The notes under the pieces are model-generated. The model had not been told where the DNA came from, ran no database searches, and saw only the letters and a list, made by a program, of their open reading frames with translations. This document shows, in pieces, positions 12,591-19,421 of a DNA stretch of 19,421 nucleotides; position 1 is the first letter of the stretch; the number at the start of each line of letters is the position of its first letter. Position numbers and translations under genes: made by a program. The stretch covers positions 1 to 19,421 of the forward strand of contig CAYOVG010000101.1 in assembly GCA_964407285.1 (NCBI GenBank), written 5' to 3'. Source of the DNA: CAYOVG01 sp964407285 (GTDB lineage: Bacteria; Desulfobacterota; Syntrophobacteria; Syntrophobacterales; Syntrophobacteraceae).

Positions 12591-14584
12591 ACGAGATGAG
12601 GCTTGAAAATCCCGATATGCTTCACCTGTTCTGGCTCCTGCCGCTCCTTGCAGGGGTCCTCCTGTACAGGTTTCGCATGAAGGACAGGGCGCTGAAGGCG
12701 TTTGCCGATGCCGCGCTTCTCGCCCGCGTCAACGCTACCGTCAGCCGCGCCGGGCAGTGGCGCAAAGCCGCAATCCTTCTTTCGGCGCTCCTCTGCATCG
12801 TTTTTTCCCTCGCGCGGCCCGCATGGAACCCCCGGCCGGAGAAGATCGAGCGCAAGGGCCGGGATATCGTTCTCGTCCTGGATGTGTCGCGGAGCATGCT
12901 CGCGGAGGACCTCAAGCCCAACCGGCTCGAACGGGCCAAGCTGTCCATCCGCGACCTGGCGGACGGACTGGACGGGGACCGCGTGGCCCTGGTGGTCTTT
13001 GCGGGAAACGCCGTGCTCCGGTGTCCCCTAACTCAGGACTACGGGTTCTTGCGCATGGCGCTGGACGATATCGGAGTCGACAGCGTCAGCCGGGGCGGGA
13101 CCCTTATAGGCGACGCTCTGCGCATGGTCAAGGACGATGTCTTCTCCGACCACCTGAAGCGGTACAAGGATGTGATCCTCATCACCGACGGGGAGGACCA
13201 GGACAGCTTCCCCGTGGACGCCGCGCGGGAACTCGGGGAGCGGGGGATCAGGCTCATCGCCATCGGTCTGGGAGACGAGAACGAAGGGCAGCGCATCCCC
13301 ACGAAGAACGAGAAGGGAGAGCGGACTTTCGTGCAGTACCGGGGGCGGGAGGTGTGGTCCCGCCTCGACGCCGACACGCTCAGGAAGATGGTCGATGCGA
13401 CGCCCGGCGGAAAGTACCTCAATGTGGCCGTCGGCGACTTCGACCTGGGCGGCGTCTATCGGAGCCTCATCGCGGGTGCGGAGAAGAGGGACGTCGAATC
13501 CAGGGCCATGAGGCGCTACGAGGAGAAGTTCCAGCTGTTCCTGGGGGCCGGGATCGTGCTGCTGCTGGTCGAATCGCTCGTAAGGGAACGTAAAAGAGCA
13601 TCCGCGTTGGCTGTATTGCTCTGCCTGTCCTCGGGGCTTCTTGCGGCTCCCGCCGTTCTCCATGCGGAGTCCGCTGCCGGCCTGGTCGCCAGGGGTAACG
13701 AGCGCTACGAGGCCGGAGAATACGATGAAGCCCTGAAAGCCTACGAGGAAGCAAAAACCGCCCTGCCGGAGTCGCCCGAGATCGAGTTCAACATGGGAAA
13801 CGCCCTTTACGGGAAGGGGGAGTACGACAAGGCCGGTGAAGCCTTCGAGCAGGCGGCTTTGCGCGCCGAAGACCCCGCCCTGGAGGCCCGCGCCCGCTAC
13901 AACATGGGCAATACGGCGTTTGCGGCCGGAGAGAAGCTCCTCGAAAGCGACCTGGAGAAAGCCCTTGCCGAATATGGAACCGGCGTCCGCCATTTTCAGG
14001 ACGCGCTGAGGCTCGATCCCGGCCTCCAGGACGCCGCCGCCAATATCGAAGTCGTGCGCATCCGGATGAAGGACCTGATGGACCGGATCAAGCAGGAACA
14101 GGAAAACGCCGAAAAGGATGGATCGAAGTCCCCGGATTCGCAATCCCCGGATTCACGATCCTCGGATTCGCAATCTCCGGATTCGCAATCTCCGGATTCG
14201 GGGCGACGGGAGGTCCGGCGGGAGGATGCCGGGCAAGCCGACCGGCGGAATGACCGGCAGGGCGAGCAGGAACGGCAGGGGGCTCGGAGCGCCGGGAACG
14301 AATCTCCCGAACGGCAGGGCGAGCAGTCGAAGCAGGCGTCCGAATCCGCATCGGGGCAGTCCGGCGAGGATCGAAAGGAGGCAGGGGCGCATGGACGCAA
14401 TGCGCAGCCCGGCGAGAAAACGGAAGAACGCAATTCCGCCGTGGCCGCGGGTCCGGACCCGGCGGGCGCCGCGTCGGCAGGTCGGGACCTCGCCGAAGAT
14501 ATTCTGCGGGAGGAAAAGGAGAACCGTCTCATGCTCCAGCGTTCCGCCGTCGGGGGATACCGGGCGGTGGATAAGGATTGGTGA
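12587..14584 (+). CDS. batB: BatB-BatC fusion: vWA domain plus TPR domain
   Basis: The protein is 665 aa. ATG 12587 overlaps the batA stop (ATGA) and has AGGAGG five nt upstream. Residues 1-360 are BatB-like: membrane segments at about 12-26 and 60-76, and a vWA domain with a complete MIDAS (DVSRS, Asp99/Ser101/Ser103; Thr172 in GGTLIGD; Asp201 in LITDGED). A membrane helix follows near 323-340. A second hydrophobic segment (about 348-370, ending before HAESA) looks like the former signal peptide of BatC. It leads into three or so TPR units (RGNERYEAGEYDEALKAYEE; FNMGNALYGKGEYDKAGEAF). The remainder (about 505-640) is disordered, with Ser-Pro-Asp-Ser-Gln and Arg/Gln/Glu-rich repeats. Both parts normally exist as separate neighbouring genes, so this is a fusion. 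Confidence 0.93.
   Translation: MNEMRLENPDMLHLFWLLPLLAGVLLYRFRMKDRALKAFADAALLARVNATVSRAGQWRKAAILLSALLCIVFSLARPAWNPRPEKIERKGRDIVLVLDVSRSMLAEDLKPNRLERAKLSIRDLADGLDGDRVALVVFAGNAVLRCPLTQDYGFLRMALDDIGVDSVSRGGTLIGDALRMVKDDVFSDHLKRYKDVILITDGEDQDSFPVDAARELGERGIRLIAIGLGDENEGQRIPTKNEKGERTFVQYRGREVWSRLDADTLRKMVDATPGGKYLNVAVGDFDLGGVYRSLIAGAEKRDVESRAMRRYEEKFQLFLGAGIVLLLVESLVRERKRASALAVLLCLSSGLLAAPAVLHAESAAGLVARGNERYEAGEYDEALKAYEEAKTALPESPEIEFNMGNALYGKGEYDKAGEAFEQAALRAEDPALEARARYNMGNTAFAAGEKLLESDLEKALAEYGTGVRHFQDALRLDPGLQDAAANIEVVRIRMKDLMDRIKQEQENAEKDGSKSPDSQSPDSRSSDSQSPDSQSPDSGRREVRREDAGQADRRNDRQGEQERQGARSAGNESPERQGEQSKQASESASGQSGEDRKEAGAHGRNAQPGEKTEERNSAVAAGPDPAGAASAGRDLAEDILREEKENRLMLQRSAVGGYRAVDKDW
14131..14203 (+). 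repeat. 15-bp tandem repeat encoding SPDSQ
   Basis: Four full copies of a 15-bp unit (consensus YCCGGATTCGCAATC) start at 14131, 14146, 14161 and 14176, and a partial fifth starts at 14191. Each encodes Ser-Pro/Ser-Asp-Ser-Gln/Arg. The copies differ at only a few positions, so copy number may vary between strains. Confidence 0.85.
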
Positions 14585-14586
14585 TT

Positions 14587-16572
14587 ATGGTCGATCGTCC
14601 GGCAAAAAGGAGAGCGGGACGTTTCGAACGTCTCCTCGTATATGCGGTAAGTTGCCTTCTCGCCGCGTTCTGCGCGGCGGTTCCGGTCGCGCCGGTTGCG
14701 GGGGCCGCGCCGGCCGGGGGTGTCTCCGTGAGCGCGTCGGTGGAAAAGGATACGGTTGCGATGGGCGAACCTTTCGTGTTGCAGATTCGCGTGGACGGCG
14801 CCGACATGCCTTCGGGAAGCGCCTCCCCCGATCTCACCGCCCTCGAGGGGTTCACCGTGGAATTCCTCGGCAGGCAAAACAACAGCCGCTCTTCCATCAC
14901 CATCATCAACGGAAAGATGACCAAAGAGGAATCGCGCGGGTATATCGACTCCTATCGCCTGACGGCGAGCAAGACCGGAGAGTATGAAATTCCTGCGATT
15001 CCGGTCGCCGCCGGATCGAAGACGTTGCAGACTCGGCCCATCGCCCTTCGGGTGGCGCCGCCCGAGACCAGCGAGGATTTTCGCCTCGAGCTGAGTTTTT
15101 CGAAAACGAAATTCTACGTGGGAGAGCCGGTAGTCCTCACGGTCACGTGGTATCTCGGCAGGGATGTCGAAAGCGCCGCTTTCAATCTCCCCATCATGGA
15201 ACAGAAGGGGCTTACACTGAGCGACCCCAAGGTGGACCAGGAACCCGGAAAGCAGTACTACCAGGTACCGCTGGGACAGGGTACGGTGGTTGCGGAGAAG
15301 GGGAGCAAGAACATCGACGGGAAACCCTACATGACGCTTACCTTCAAGAAGCTGGTTCACGCCGTGGAGGCCGGAGCTTTCGATATCCCGTCATCGACCG
15401 CCTCGTGCCGCGTGGTGGAGACCCTGTCGAGGCCGCGGTCCCAGAGGCCGGGAAATCCCCTGGAAAGCTTTTTTAATGATGATTTTTTCAGTTCCGGCCG
15501 AAAGAACACTTATAAGACCCTTGTGGCCGTATCCGGTCCGGTCGCCCTCACGGTAATGCCGCTTCCCGAGGCGGGCCGGCCGGCGGATTTTTCGGGATGC
15601 GTGGGTGAGTACCGGATCGAGACCGCCGCGACTCCCACGGAAGTGAGCGTTGGGGACCCGATCACCCTCACCGCGACCATCAGCGGGCCCGAGTACCTCG
15701 ACAACGTGGAGTTGCCTTCGCTCGCTCACGATCCCGAACTGGAAAAAGACTTCAAGATTCCCGATGAAGTCTCCGCCGGGGTCGTACGGGACGGCTCAAA
15801 GGTCTTTACGCGGACCCTCCGGGCCAGAAGCGACGGTGTGCGGGTCATACCACCGATCGGCTTCTCCTATTTCGATCCGGAACGGGGCGAATACAGGGTT
15901 GCCGGGAGCAACCCGATTCCCATTCAGGTCAAGCCGGCCCGGGTGGTCACGGAAGCCGATATCGAGGGGCGTGAACCCGGCGTGCGGGTCCGGAGCGAAC
16001 TCGAAGACTGGTCGCAGGGAATAGCGCACAACTATGAAGGTCCGGACATCCTGGAGGACCAGGGCTACAGGTTGTCCTCCCTGGTGCGCTCGCCCGCCTG
16101 GGTGGCCGCCTCCGTTGTCCCGTTTCTGGGATATGTTTCGCTGCTGATCTTCGTGACGGTTCGCCGCCGGCGAACGGCGGACCCGCGGAGGGACCGTTCC
16201 AGGAAAGCCTTCGCCGTATTCAGGCGGAAGGTGGAGAAACTGGCCGCGGGAGGGGAGAGCGGGATCGGCGGGGATGCGCATGCGGTCCTTCTCGAAGCGG
16301 TGCGGACCTACCTGGGGGACAGGCTGGCCCTTCCGGCGGCGTCGCTCACTTTTCTCGATGTGCGACGCCGGCTGGAAGACCACGGCGTCGACGCCGCGCT
16401 GACCGCACGGATCGGAGAGCTTTTCGCGGCCTGCGAACAAGGGAGTTACGGTGGGGGAGCGTCCGCCGGGGCCGGGTTCGATGAACTCGTGCGCAACGCC
16501 GTGGAGGTCGTCGGGACTCTCGACCGTAGCGTGGCGTTCGAGATGAAGGATTCAGGGCGAAACCATGCTTAA
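14587..16572 (+). CDS. batD: BatD protein (multi-Ig-like periplasmic membrane protein)
   Basis: The protein is 661 aa from ATG 14587, two bases after the previous stop; AAGGA lies 9 nt upstream. GTG 14581 is a less likely start. A signal peptide spans about 15-40 (LLVYAVSCLLAAFCAAVPV). The long periplasmic region (about 45-495) carries the BatD signature beginning VSVSASVEKDTVAMGEPFVL. Repeated beta-sandwich modules follow, each opening with a similar strand (FSKTKFYVGEPVVLTVTW; AATPTEVSVGDPITLTATI). One membrane helix (about 502-526, WVAASVVPFLGYVSLLIFV) and an RRRR stop-transfer precede a 130-residue cytoplasmic helical domain (about 540-645, FRRKVEKLAAGG, LLEAVRTYLGDRL). It overlaps batE by eight nt. 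It likely scaffolds BatA/BatB in the periplasm. Confidence 0.93.
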   Translation: MVDRPAKRRAGRFERLLVYAVSCLLAAFCAAVPVAPVAGAAPAGGVSVSASVEKDTVAMGEPFVLQIRVDGADMPSGSASPDLTALEGFTVEFLGRQNNSRSSITIINGKMTKEESRGYIDSYRLTASKTGEYEIPAIPVAAGSKTLQTRPIALRVAPPETSEDFRLELSFSKTKFYVGEPVVLTVTWYLGRDVESAAFNLPIMEQKGLTLSDPKVDQEPGKQYYQVPLGQGTVVAEKGSKNIDGKPYMTLTFKKLVHAVEAGAFDIPSSTASCRVVETLSRPRSQRPGNPLESFFNDDFFSSGRKNTYKTLVAVSGPVALTVMPLPEAGRPADFSGCVGEYRIETAATPTEVSVGDPITLTATISGPEYLDNVELPSLAHDPELEKDFKIPDEVSAGVVRDGSKVFTRTLRARSDGVRVIPPIGFSYFDPERGEYRVAGSNPIPIQVKPARVVTEADIEGREPGVRVRSELEDWSQGIAHNYEGPDILEDQGYRLSSLVRSPAWVAASVVPFLGYVSLLIFVTVRRRRTADPRRDRSRKAFAVFRRKVEKLAAGGESGIGGDAHAVLLEAVRTYLGDRLALPAASLTFLDVRRRLEDHGVDAALTARIGELFAACEQGSYGGGASAGAGFDELVRNAVEVVGTLDRSVAFEMKDSGRNHA

Positions 16573-17383
16573 AGCGATTGTTGCAATCTTGCTGCTTTCC
16601 GGGGGGATTATCGCAGGGTACTCGGAAACTGCGCGGGCCCTCGATAAAGCCGGGATGCTCGCACTCTACCGGGATGCCGAATCGTCCTTCCGGCAGGCGA
16701 ACGACCTCGTCCCGACCAACCCCCGGAAAGCCGGGGACCTGTTCCTGAAGGCGGCACTCTCCTTCGAACGCATAGCGCGGGAGGGAGGGATCGAGAACGG
16801 CAGGTTGTACTATAACCTTGGAAACATCCATTTCCGCCTGGGCGACCTGGGCAGGGCCATACTGAATTACCGCAGAGCGGAACGGTTCATTCCCCACGAT
16901 GCGAACCTTCAGCAGAATCTGGCCTACGCCAGAAGCCGGTGTCCGGACAAAATTGAAGCGAAGCCCGAGACGAAGGTCCTTCAGACGCTGTTTTTCTGGC
17001 GCTATGATCTGAGCCTTCCCGTGCGCGCGGGGCTCTTTCTCCTGTTCTTCAACCTGATCTGGCTTCTTTCGGGGGTTTACCTTTTCCGCAAGAAGCCGGG
17101 AATACGCAGTGGCGTAGTGGCGTGCGCGGTGGTGAGTCTTCTCCTGGCCGGCTCCCTTGCCGCCGATGCGTATGAGCAGGCCCGGACGCGGGCCGGGGTC
17201 GTCACGGTGAAGGAAGTGGTTGCGCGAAAGGGCGATGGGGTGGTGTTCGAACCGAGCTTCAAGGAGCCTCTGCATGCGGGGACTGAGTTCATCGTGCTGG
17301 AAGAAAGGAGAGGGTGGTATCATATCGAGTTGAGCGACGGGCGGCTTTGCTGGATTCCGGATTCCGCGGGGGAGATCATTTGA
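16565..17383 (+). CDS. batE: BatE protein: TPR plus SH3-like domain
   Basis: The protein is 272 aa. ATG 16565 overlaps batD by eight nt, with AGGG about 8 nt upstream. A signal peptide spans 1-25 (IVAILLLSGGIIAGYS). A helical TPR-containing region follows (about 30-125, best unit YYNLGNIHFRLGDLGRAILNYRRAERFIP at 82-110). Two membrane helices lie at about 155-175 and 183-203. A C-terminal SH3-like beta domain (211-268) closes with RRGWYHIELSDGRLCWIPDSA, the typical end of bacterial SH3 domains. This order is the BatE layout. It is the last gene of the operon. Domains on both sides of the membrane hairpin would be periplasmic, fitting a role in protein or glycan contacts with BatA/B/D. Confidence 0.92.
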   Translation: MLKAIVAILLLSGGIIAGYSETARALDKAGMLALYRDAESSFRQANDLVPTNPRKAGDLFLKAALSFERIAREGGIENGRLYYNLGNIHFRLGDLGRAILNYRRAERFIPHDANLQQNLAYARSRCPDKIEAKPETKVLQTLFFWRYDLSLPVRAGLFLLFFNLIWLLSGVYLFRKKPGIRSGVVACAVVSLLLAGSLAADAYEQARTRAGVVTVKEVVARKGDGVVFEPSFKEPLHAGTEFIVLEERRGWYHIELSDGRLCWIPDSAGEII

Positions 17384-17414
17384 GGTGACGCCGCCGTGGG
17401 TCGCTTTGTGAGTG

Positions 17415-17430
17415 TGGCGTTGTTCTTGCA
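17415..17430 (+). promoter_or_regulatory. Candidate sigma-54 promoter
   Basis: TGGCGTTGTTCTTGCA matches TGGC at -24 and TTGCA at -12 with the exact 10-base spacing between GG (17416-17417) and GC (17428-17429); 9 of the 12 specified bases agree. It would drive the small membrane protein gene about 190 nt downstream and perhaps the sulfotransferase. An 8-bp inverted repeat (GATCATTG 17434-17441 with CAATGATC 17481-17488) lies just downstream. Confidence 0.4.
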
Positions 17431-17630
17431 TCCGATCATTGAGGGGGCATGGCTGAGCCTCCGAGGAATCCCGGCTTCCGCAATGATCCGGTATTCGGTA
17501 TGCAGTCGCCATCGGCTGAGTGGATCGAGGGCGCCGGTTCCCGGCGGCAGTGGGTAAGCATTGCCGGTCGGGAGCGGTTCTTTCCGTTTTGAGATGGTTT
17601 TTTCGCAGAGCGTTTGGAATGGAGTCGCGT

Positions 17631-17876
17631 ATGTTTGCCTGGTTCGGGTTCGTTTTGCGTGTTATTGGTTGCGTGGTGTTGTGTGGTCTGGCGGTAACCC
17701 CTGAGACGGCGTATGCTTACATCGATCCGGCGGCGGGACAGAACCTGTTTCGTATCCTGTTCCCGATTCTTATTGGAATAGGTGGGAGCCTGATATTTCT
17801 AAGAAGACAGGTGAGTATGGTTTTCAAGGCGATATTCGACCGGCTGCACGGCATGGTGACGAAACCCAGGAACTAG
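17631..17876 (+). CDS. Small membrane protein with YIDP motif
   Basis: The protein is 81 aa from ATG 17631, chosen because GGAG (17621-17624) sits six nt upstream and the protein then begins with a signal-type segment; a reading from 17520 adds 37 Arg-rich residues with no ribosome site. A hydrophobic segment (about 2-22) ends in TAYA, a likely signal-peptidase site. AYIDPAAGQN (28-37) follows, then one membrane helix (about 39-56, LFRILFPILIGIGGSLIF) and a basic cytoplasmic tail (FLRRQVSMVFKAIFDRLHG). Small proteins with AYIDPG-type motifs recur in bacteria, often near polysaccharide or sulfo/phosphotransferase genes. No function is established to my knowledge. The neighbouring sulfotransferase suggests an accessory role in modifying a surface molecule, which is inference. 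Confidence 0.7.
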   Translation: MFAWFGFVLRVIGCVVLCGLAVTPETAYAYIDPAAGQNLFRILFPILIGIGGSLIFLRRQVSMVFKAIFDRLHGMVTKPRN

Positions 17877-17979
17877 GCCGAACGCGGGCGGACCGCGACG
17901 GACCGGTAATTGTCCGGGATGAATATCGTCGCGTTGGCCGAGGGGACGCCGGGCTGACGCGGACCGTCGTTTCGCATGC

Positions 17980-18020
17980 CGCTTTTGGGTCATGCAAAAC
18001 GCGCTTTTGGGTCATGCAAA
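17980..18020 (+). repeat. Tandem 19-bp direct repeat before the sulfotransferase gene
   Basis: CGCTTTTGGGTCATGCAAA occurs exactly at 17980-17998 and 18002-18020, a 22-bp period (two helical turns). It ends 20 bp before the Shine-Dalgarno of the sulfotransferase. Two identical sites on one face of the helix fit a tandem operator. An open frame from ATG 17976 reads through the repeat, but it lacks a ribosome site. Confidence 0.8.
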
Positions 18021-18050
18021 CGTTTGTCGCCGCGCGAATGGAGGGGGGAA

Positions 18051-19232
18051 GTGATATTTCGCCGCAAGGGAAGCGAGGCCCGGAAAGGCCCGTCGGCCTA
18101 CATCCAGATGGGACTGCCCGCATGGGGCAGGACGCTTTTCAGGCATCGCTTCAACGTCGCTCCCGGGGCCATTCTGCCGGCGCTCTATATGACGCTGTCG
18201 GGCCCCATTTACAGCTTTGTCGGCGCGCTCCAGAATCTGTCTTTCAGAGGGGCGTCCGCGGAGAGTTCCATCCGGGAACCCATTTTCATCATCGGGCATT
18301 GGAGGTCCGGCACCACCTTCCTGCATGAACTGCTCTGCTCGGACCCGAACCATCACTACCCTTCCACGTACGCCTGCATGAATCCTCACCATTTCCTTCT
18401 CACGAAGGAATGGATCGCGAAGTTGGAGCATTCGAAGGGGGCGGTCCAAAGACCGATGGACAACATGGTGATTTCCATGGAATCGCCCCAGGAGGATGAG
18501 TTCGCGCTTCTCGCTCTCGGGGCGCCGTCCATCTACGAGGCGCTGTTGTTTCCGAAAGGCGTGATGAAGTGTCTCGAGGATTATGCCGCCCCGGCGTCCC
18601 TGTCCGCGAAGGAGTTGAAGCGTTGGGAAAGGAGTTTCCGGCTGTTTGCGCGGGAGATTTCCATCGGCGAGAGCGGAAGACTCGTTCTCAAGTCTCCGAC
18701 CCACACGTACAAGGTGGATTTGCTGCAGCGCCTCTATCCCGATGCGCGGTTCATCCATATCGTGCGAAATCCGTATACCGTGTTTGCGTCGTGTCTCAAG
18801 CTCTGGGATAAGCTTTTCGGCATTTACGGCTTCAACAGGGTTTCACGGGAGGCGATCGAGGCGTTCGTTCTCGATGCATGGGTGCGGATGGAGGACTGCC
18901 TGGACCGCGCGCGGGATTCCCTGAATCCCGAGAACTACATGAGGCTGAAATACGAAGACCTCGTTGCCGATGCGGAGCGCGAGGCGACCAGGGTTTACGA
19001 ATTCCTGGGATACGGCGGAATCGAGGCGGTGCGGCCTCGGCTCCGGAGTTTCCTGGCTTCCAGAAACGACTACCGTCCCAACCGGCACGTTCTTGCCCCG
19101 GAACAGGTGGAAAGGATCTCCTCGGCCTGGGCTCACATCTTTGCCCGGTACGGCTATCCCGTCGATGATTGTCCGTTGCGGGTTGCGGATAACGGGCCGC
19201 GGGCCGCGGATTACGAGTCCGGTTCCTCGTAA
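18051..19232 (+). CDS. PAPS-dependent sulfotransferase family protein (Sulfotransfer_3 type)
   Basis: The protein is 393 aa from GTG 18051, chosen because GGAGG is six nt upstream; an in-frame ATG at 17976 lacks a ribosome site and would translate the tandem repeat. The PAPS 5'-phosphosulfate loop is IIGHWRSGTTFLHELL (80-95). The 3'-phosphate site is FIHIVRNPYTVFAS (234-247), preceded by LKSPTHTYKVDLLQRLYPDA. Near the end is RLKYEDLVADAEREATRVYE, typical of the family. It probably transfers sulfate from PAPS to a lipid, sugar or small-molecule hydroxyl; the substrate is unknown. A hydrophobic segment (about 40-58) could give membrane association. The last 15 or so codons (DNGPRAADYESGSS) run into GC-rich micro-repeats and look like an eroded extension. 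It follows the small YIDP protein on the same strand. Confidence 0.88.
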   Translation: MIFRRKGSEARKGPSAYIQMGLPAWGRTLFRHRFNVAPGAILPALYMTLSGPIYSFVGALQNLSFRGASAESSIREPIFIIGHWRSGTTFLHELLCSDPNHHYPSTYACMNPHHFLLTKEWIAKLEHSKGAVQRPMDNMVISMESPQEDEFALLALGAPSIYEALLFPKGVMKCLEDYAAPASLSAKELKRWERSFRLFAREISIGESGRLVLKSPTHTYKVDLLQRLYPDARFIHIVRNPYTVFASCLKLWDKLFGIYGFNRVSREAIEAFVLDAWVRMEDCLDRARDSLNPENYMRLKYEDLVADAEREATRVYEFLGYGGIEAVRPRLRSFLASRNDYRPNRHVLAPEQVERISSAWAHIFARYGYPVDDCPLRVADNGPRAADYESGSS

Positions 19233-19389
19233 CCGGGTTGCGAGTCACGCATTTCGCGCCACGCGTTCGCTCCGCATCCGGTTTCTCGCAAACCATGGCG
19301 TCTTTTCGCCGTTCCCGTACGCCCTCCGGTAGTGGCGATCGCATCGCATAATTCATATCAGAATTTTCGGTGATTCTCGCCCACGTTGC

Positions 19390-19418
19390 TTGACAGCTTA
19401 TGGCGGGAATTATACCAT
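19390..19418 (+). promoter_or_regulatory. Sigma-70-like promoter at the right edge
   Basis: A perfect TTGACA (19390-19395) is followed after 17 nt by TACCAT (19413-19418); TATACC at 19411 is an alternative -10 with 15 nt. The area from 19345 is AT-rich, with a small palindrome (AATTC-ATATCA-GAATT, 19350-19365) upstream. It would serve a gene beyond the window. Confidence 0.5.
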
Positions 19419-19421
19419 TAA

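Noticed and set aside
13996..15360. Minus-strand frame spanning the end of batB-C and the start of batD
   Set aside because: It crosses two well-supported genes and gives an Arg/Ser/Pro-rich product produced by the repeat region.
17976..18050. Upstream ATG extension of the sulfotransferase
   Set aside because: It has no Shine-Dalgarno and would translate the tandem repeat. GTG 18051 has GGAGG at ideal spacing.

Overview
The window is GC-rich (roughly 60%) and fully bacterial. Gene content and style suggest an anaerobic deltaproteobacterium of the sulfate-reducing or syntrophic type (Syntrophobacterales-like). The reasons are a complete MoxR/Bat operon, a DUF711/ACT pair, candidate sigma-54 promoters and a eukaryote-like sulfotransferase. 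This assignment is inference; no marker gene is present. No tRNA, rRNA, CRISPR array, transposase or phage gene was seen.

Layout. (1) 1-3180, plus strand: the tail of an unknown gene, then a three-gene set of a large Ser/Gly-rich membrane protein, a small acidic protein resembling YjfI (DUF2170), and a PspA/IM30-family coiled-coil protein. This looks like an envelope-stress module. (2) 3315-5374, minus strand: an ACT-ACT regulator-like protein followed by a DUF711 (UPF0210) protein, a conserved pair of unknown function. A strong hairpin at 3205-3230 separates it from the convergent PspA gene. (3) 5375-6513: a long, highly structured spacer with a perfect 13-bp hairpin and a 120-bp element with 25-bp imperfect inverted termini. 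A good sigma-70 promoter overlapping a palindrome precedes a tiny protein that is 42% histidine, which is followed by terminator-like hairpins. (4) 6514-7365: an alpha/beta hydrolase with a complete catalytic triad. (5) 7366-8143: 778 bases without a convincing gene, ending in a sigma-70-like promoter. (6) 8144-17383: a tightly coupled operon of MoxR ATPase, a 40-residue Asn-Pro-Gln-Pro leader ORF, a DUF58 protein, a BatD-like/DUF4381-like hybrid, BatA, a BatB-BatC fusion, BatD and BatE. (7) 17384-19421: a sigma-54-like promoter, a small YIDP-motif membrane protein, a PAPS-type sulfotransferase preceded by a tandem 19-bp repeat, and a promoter for a gene beyond the right edge.

How the genes work together. 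In the Bat operon, the MoxR AAA+ ATPase probably acts on or with the DUF58 and vWA proteins. BatA and BatB present vWA/MIDAS domains anchored in the inner membrane. BatD-type proteins supply periplasmic Ig-like domains, and BatC/BatE supply TPR and SH3-like domains. Start/stop overlaps of 4-8 nt, or gaps of 1-2 nt, imply translational coupling through most of the operon.

The most unusual signals are non-coding or low-complexity. They are the 120-bp palindromic element, the leader ORF built from a CAACCCG repeat, a perfect 16-bp hairpin inside batA, and a recurring style of short degenerate tandem repeats found both between genes and within coding tails.
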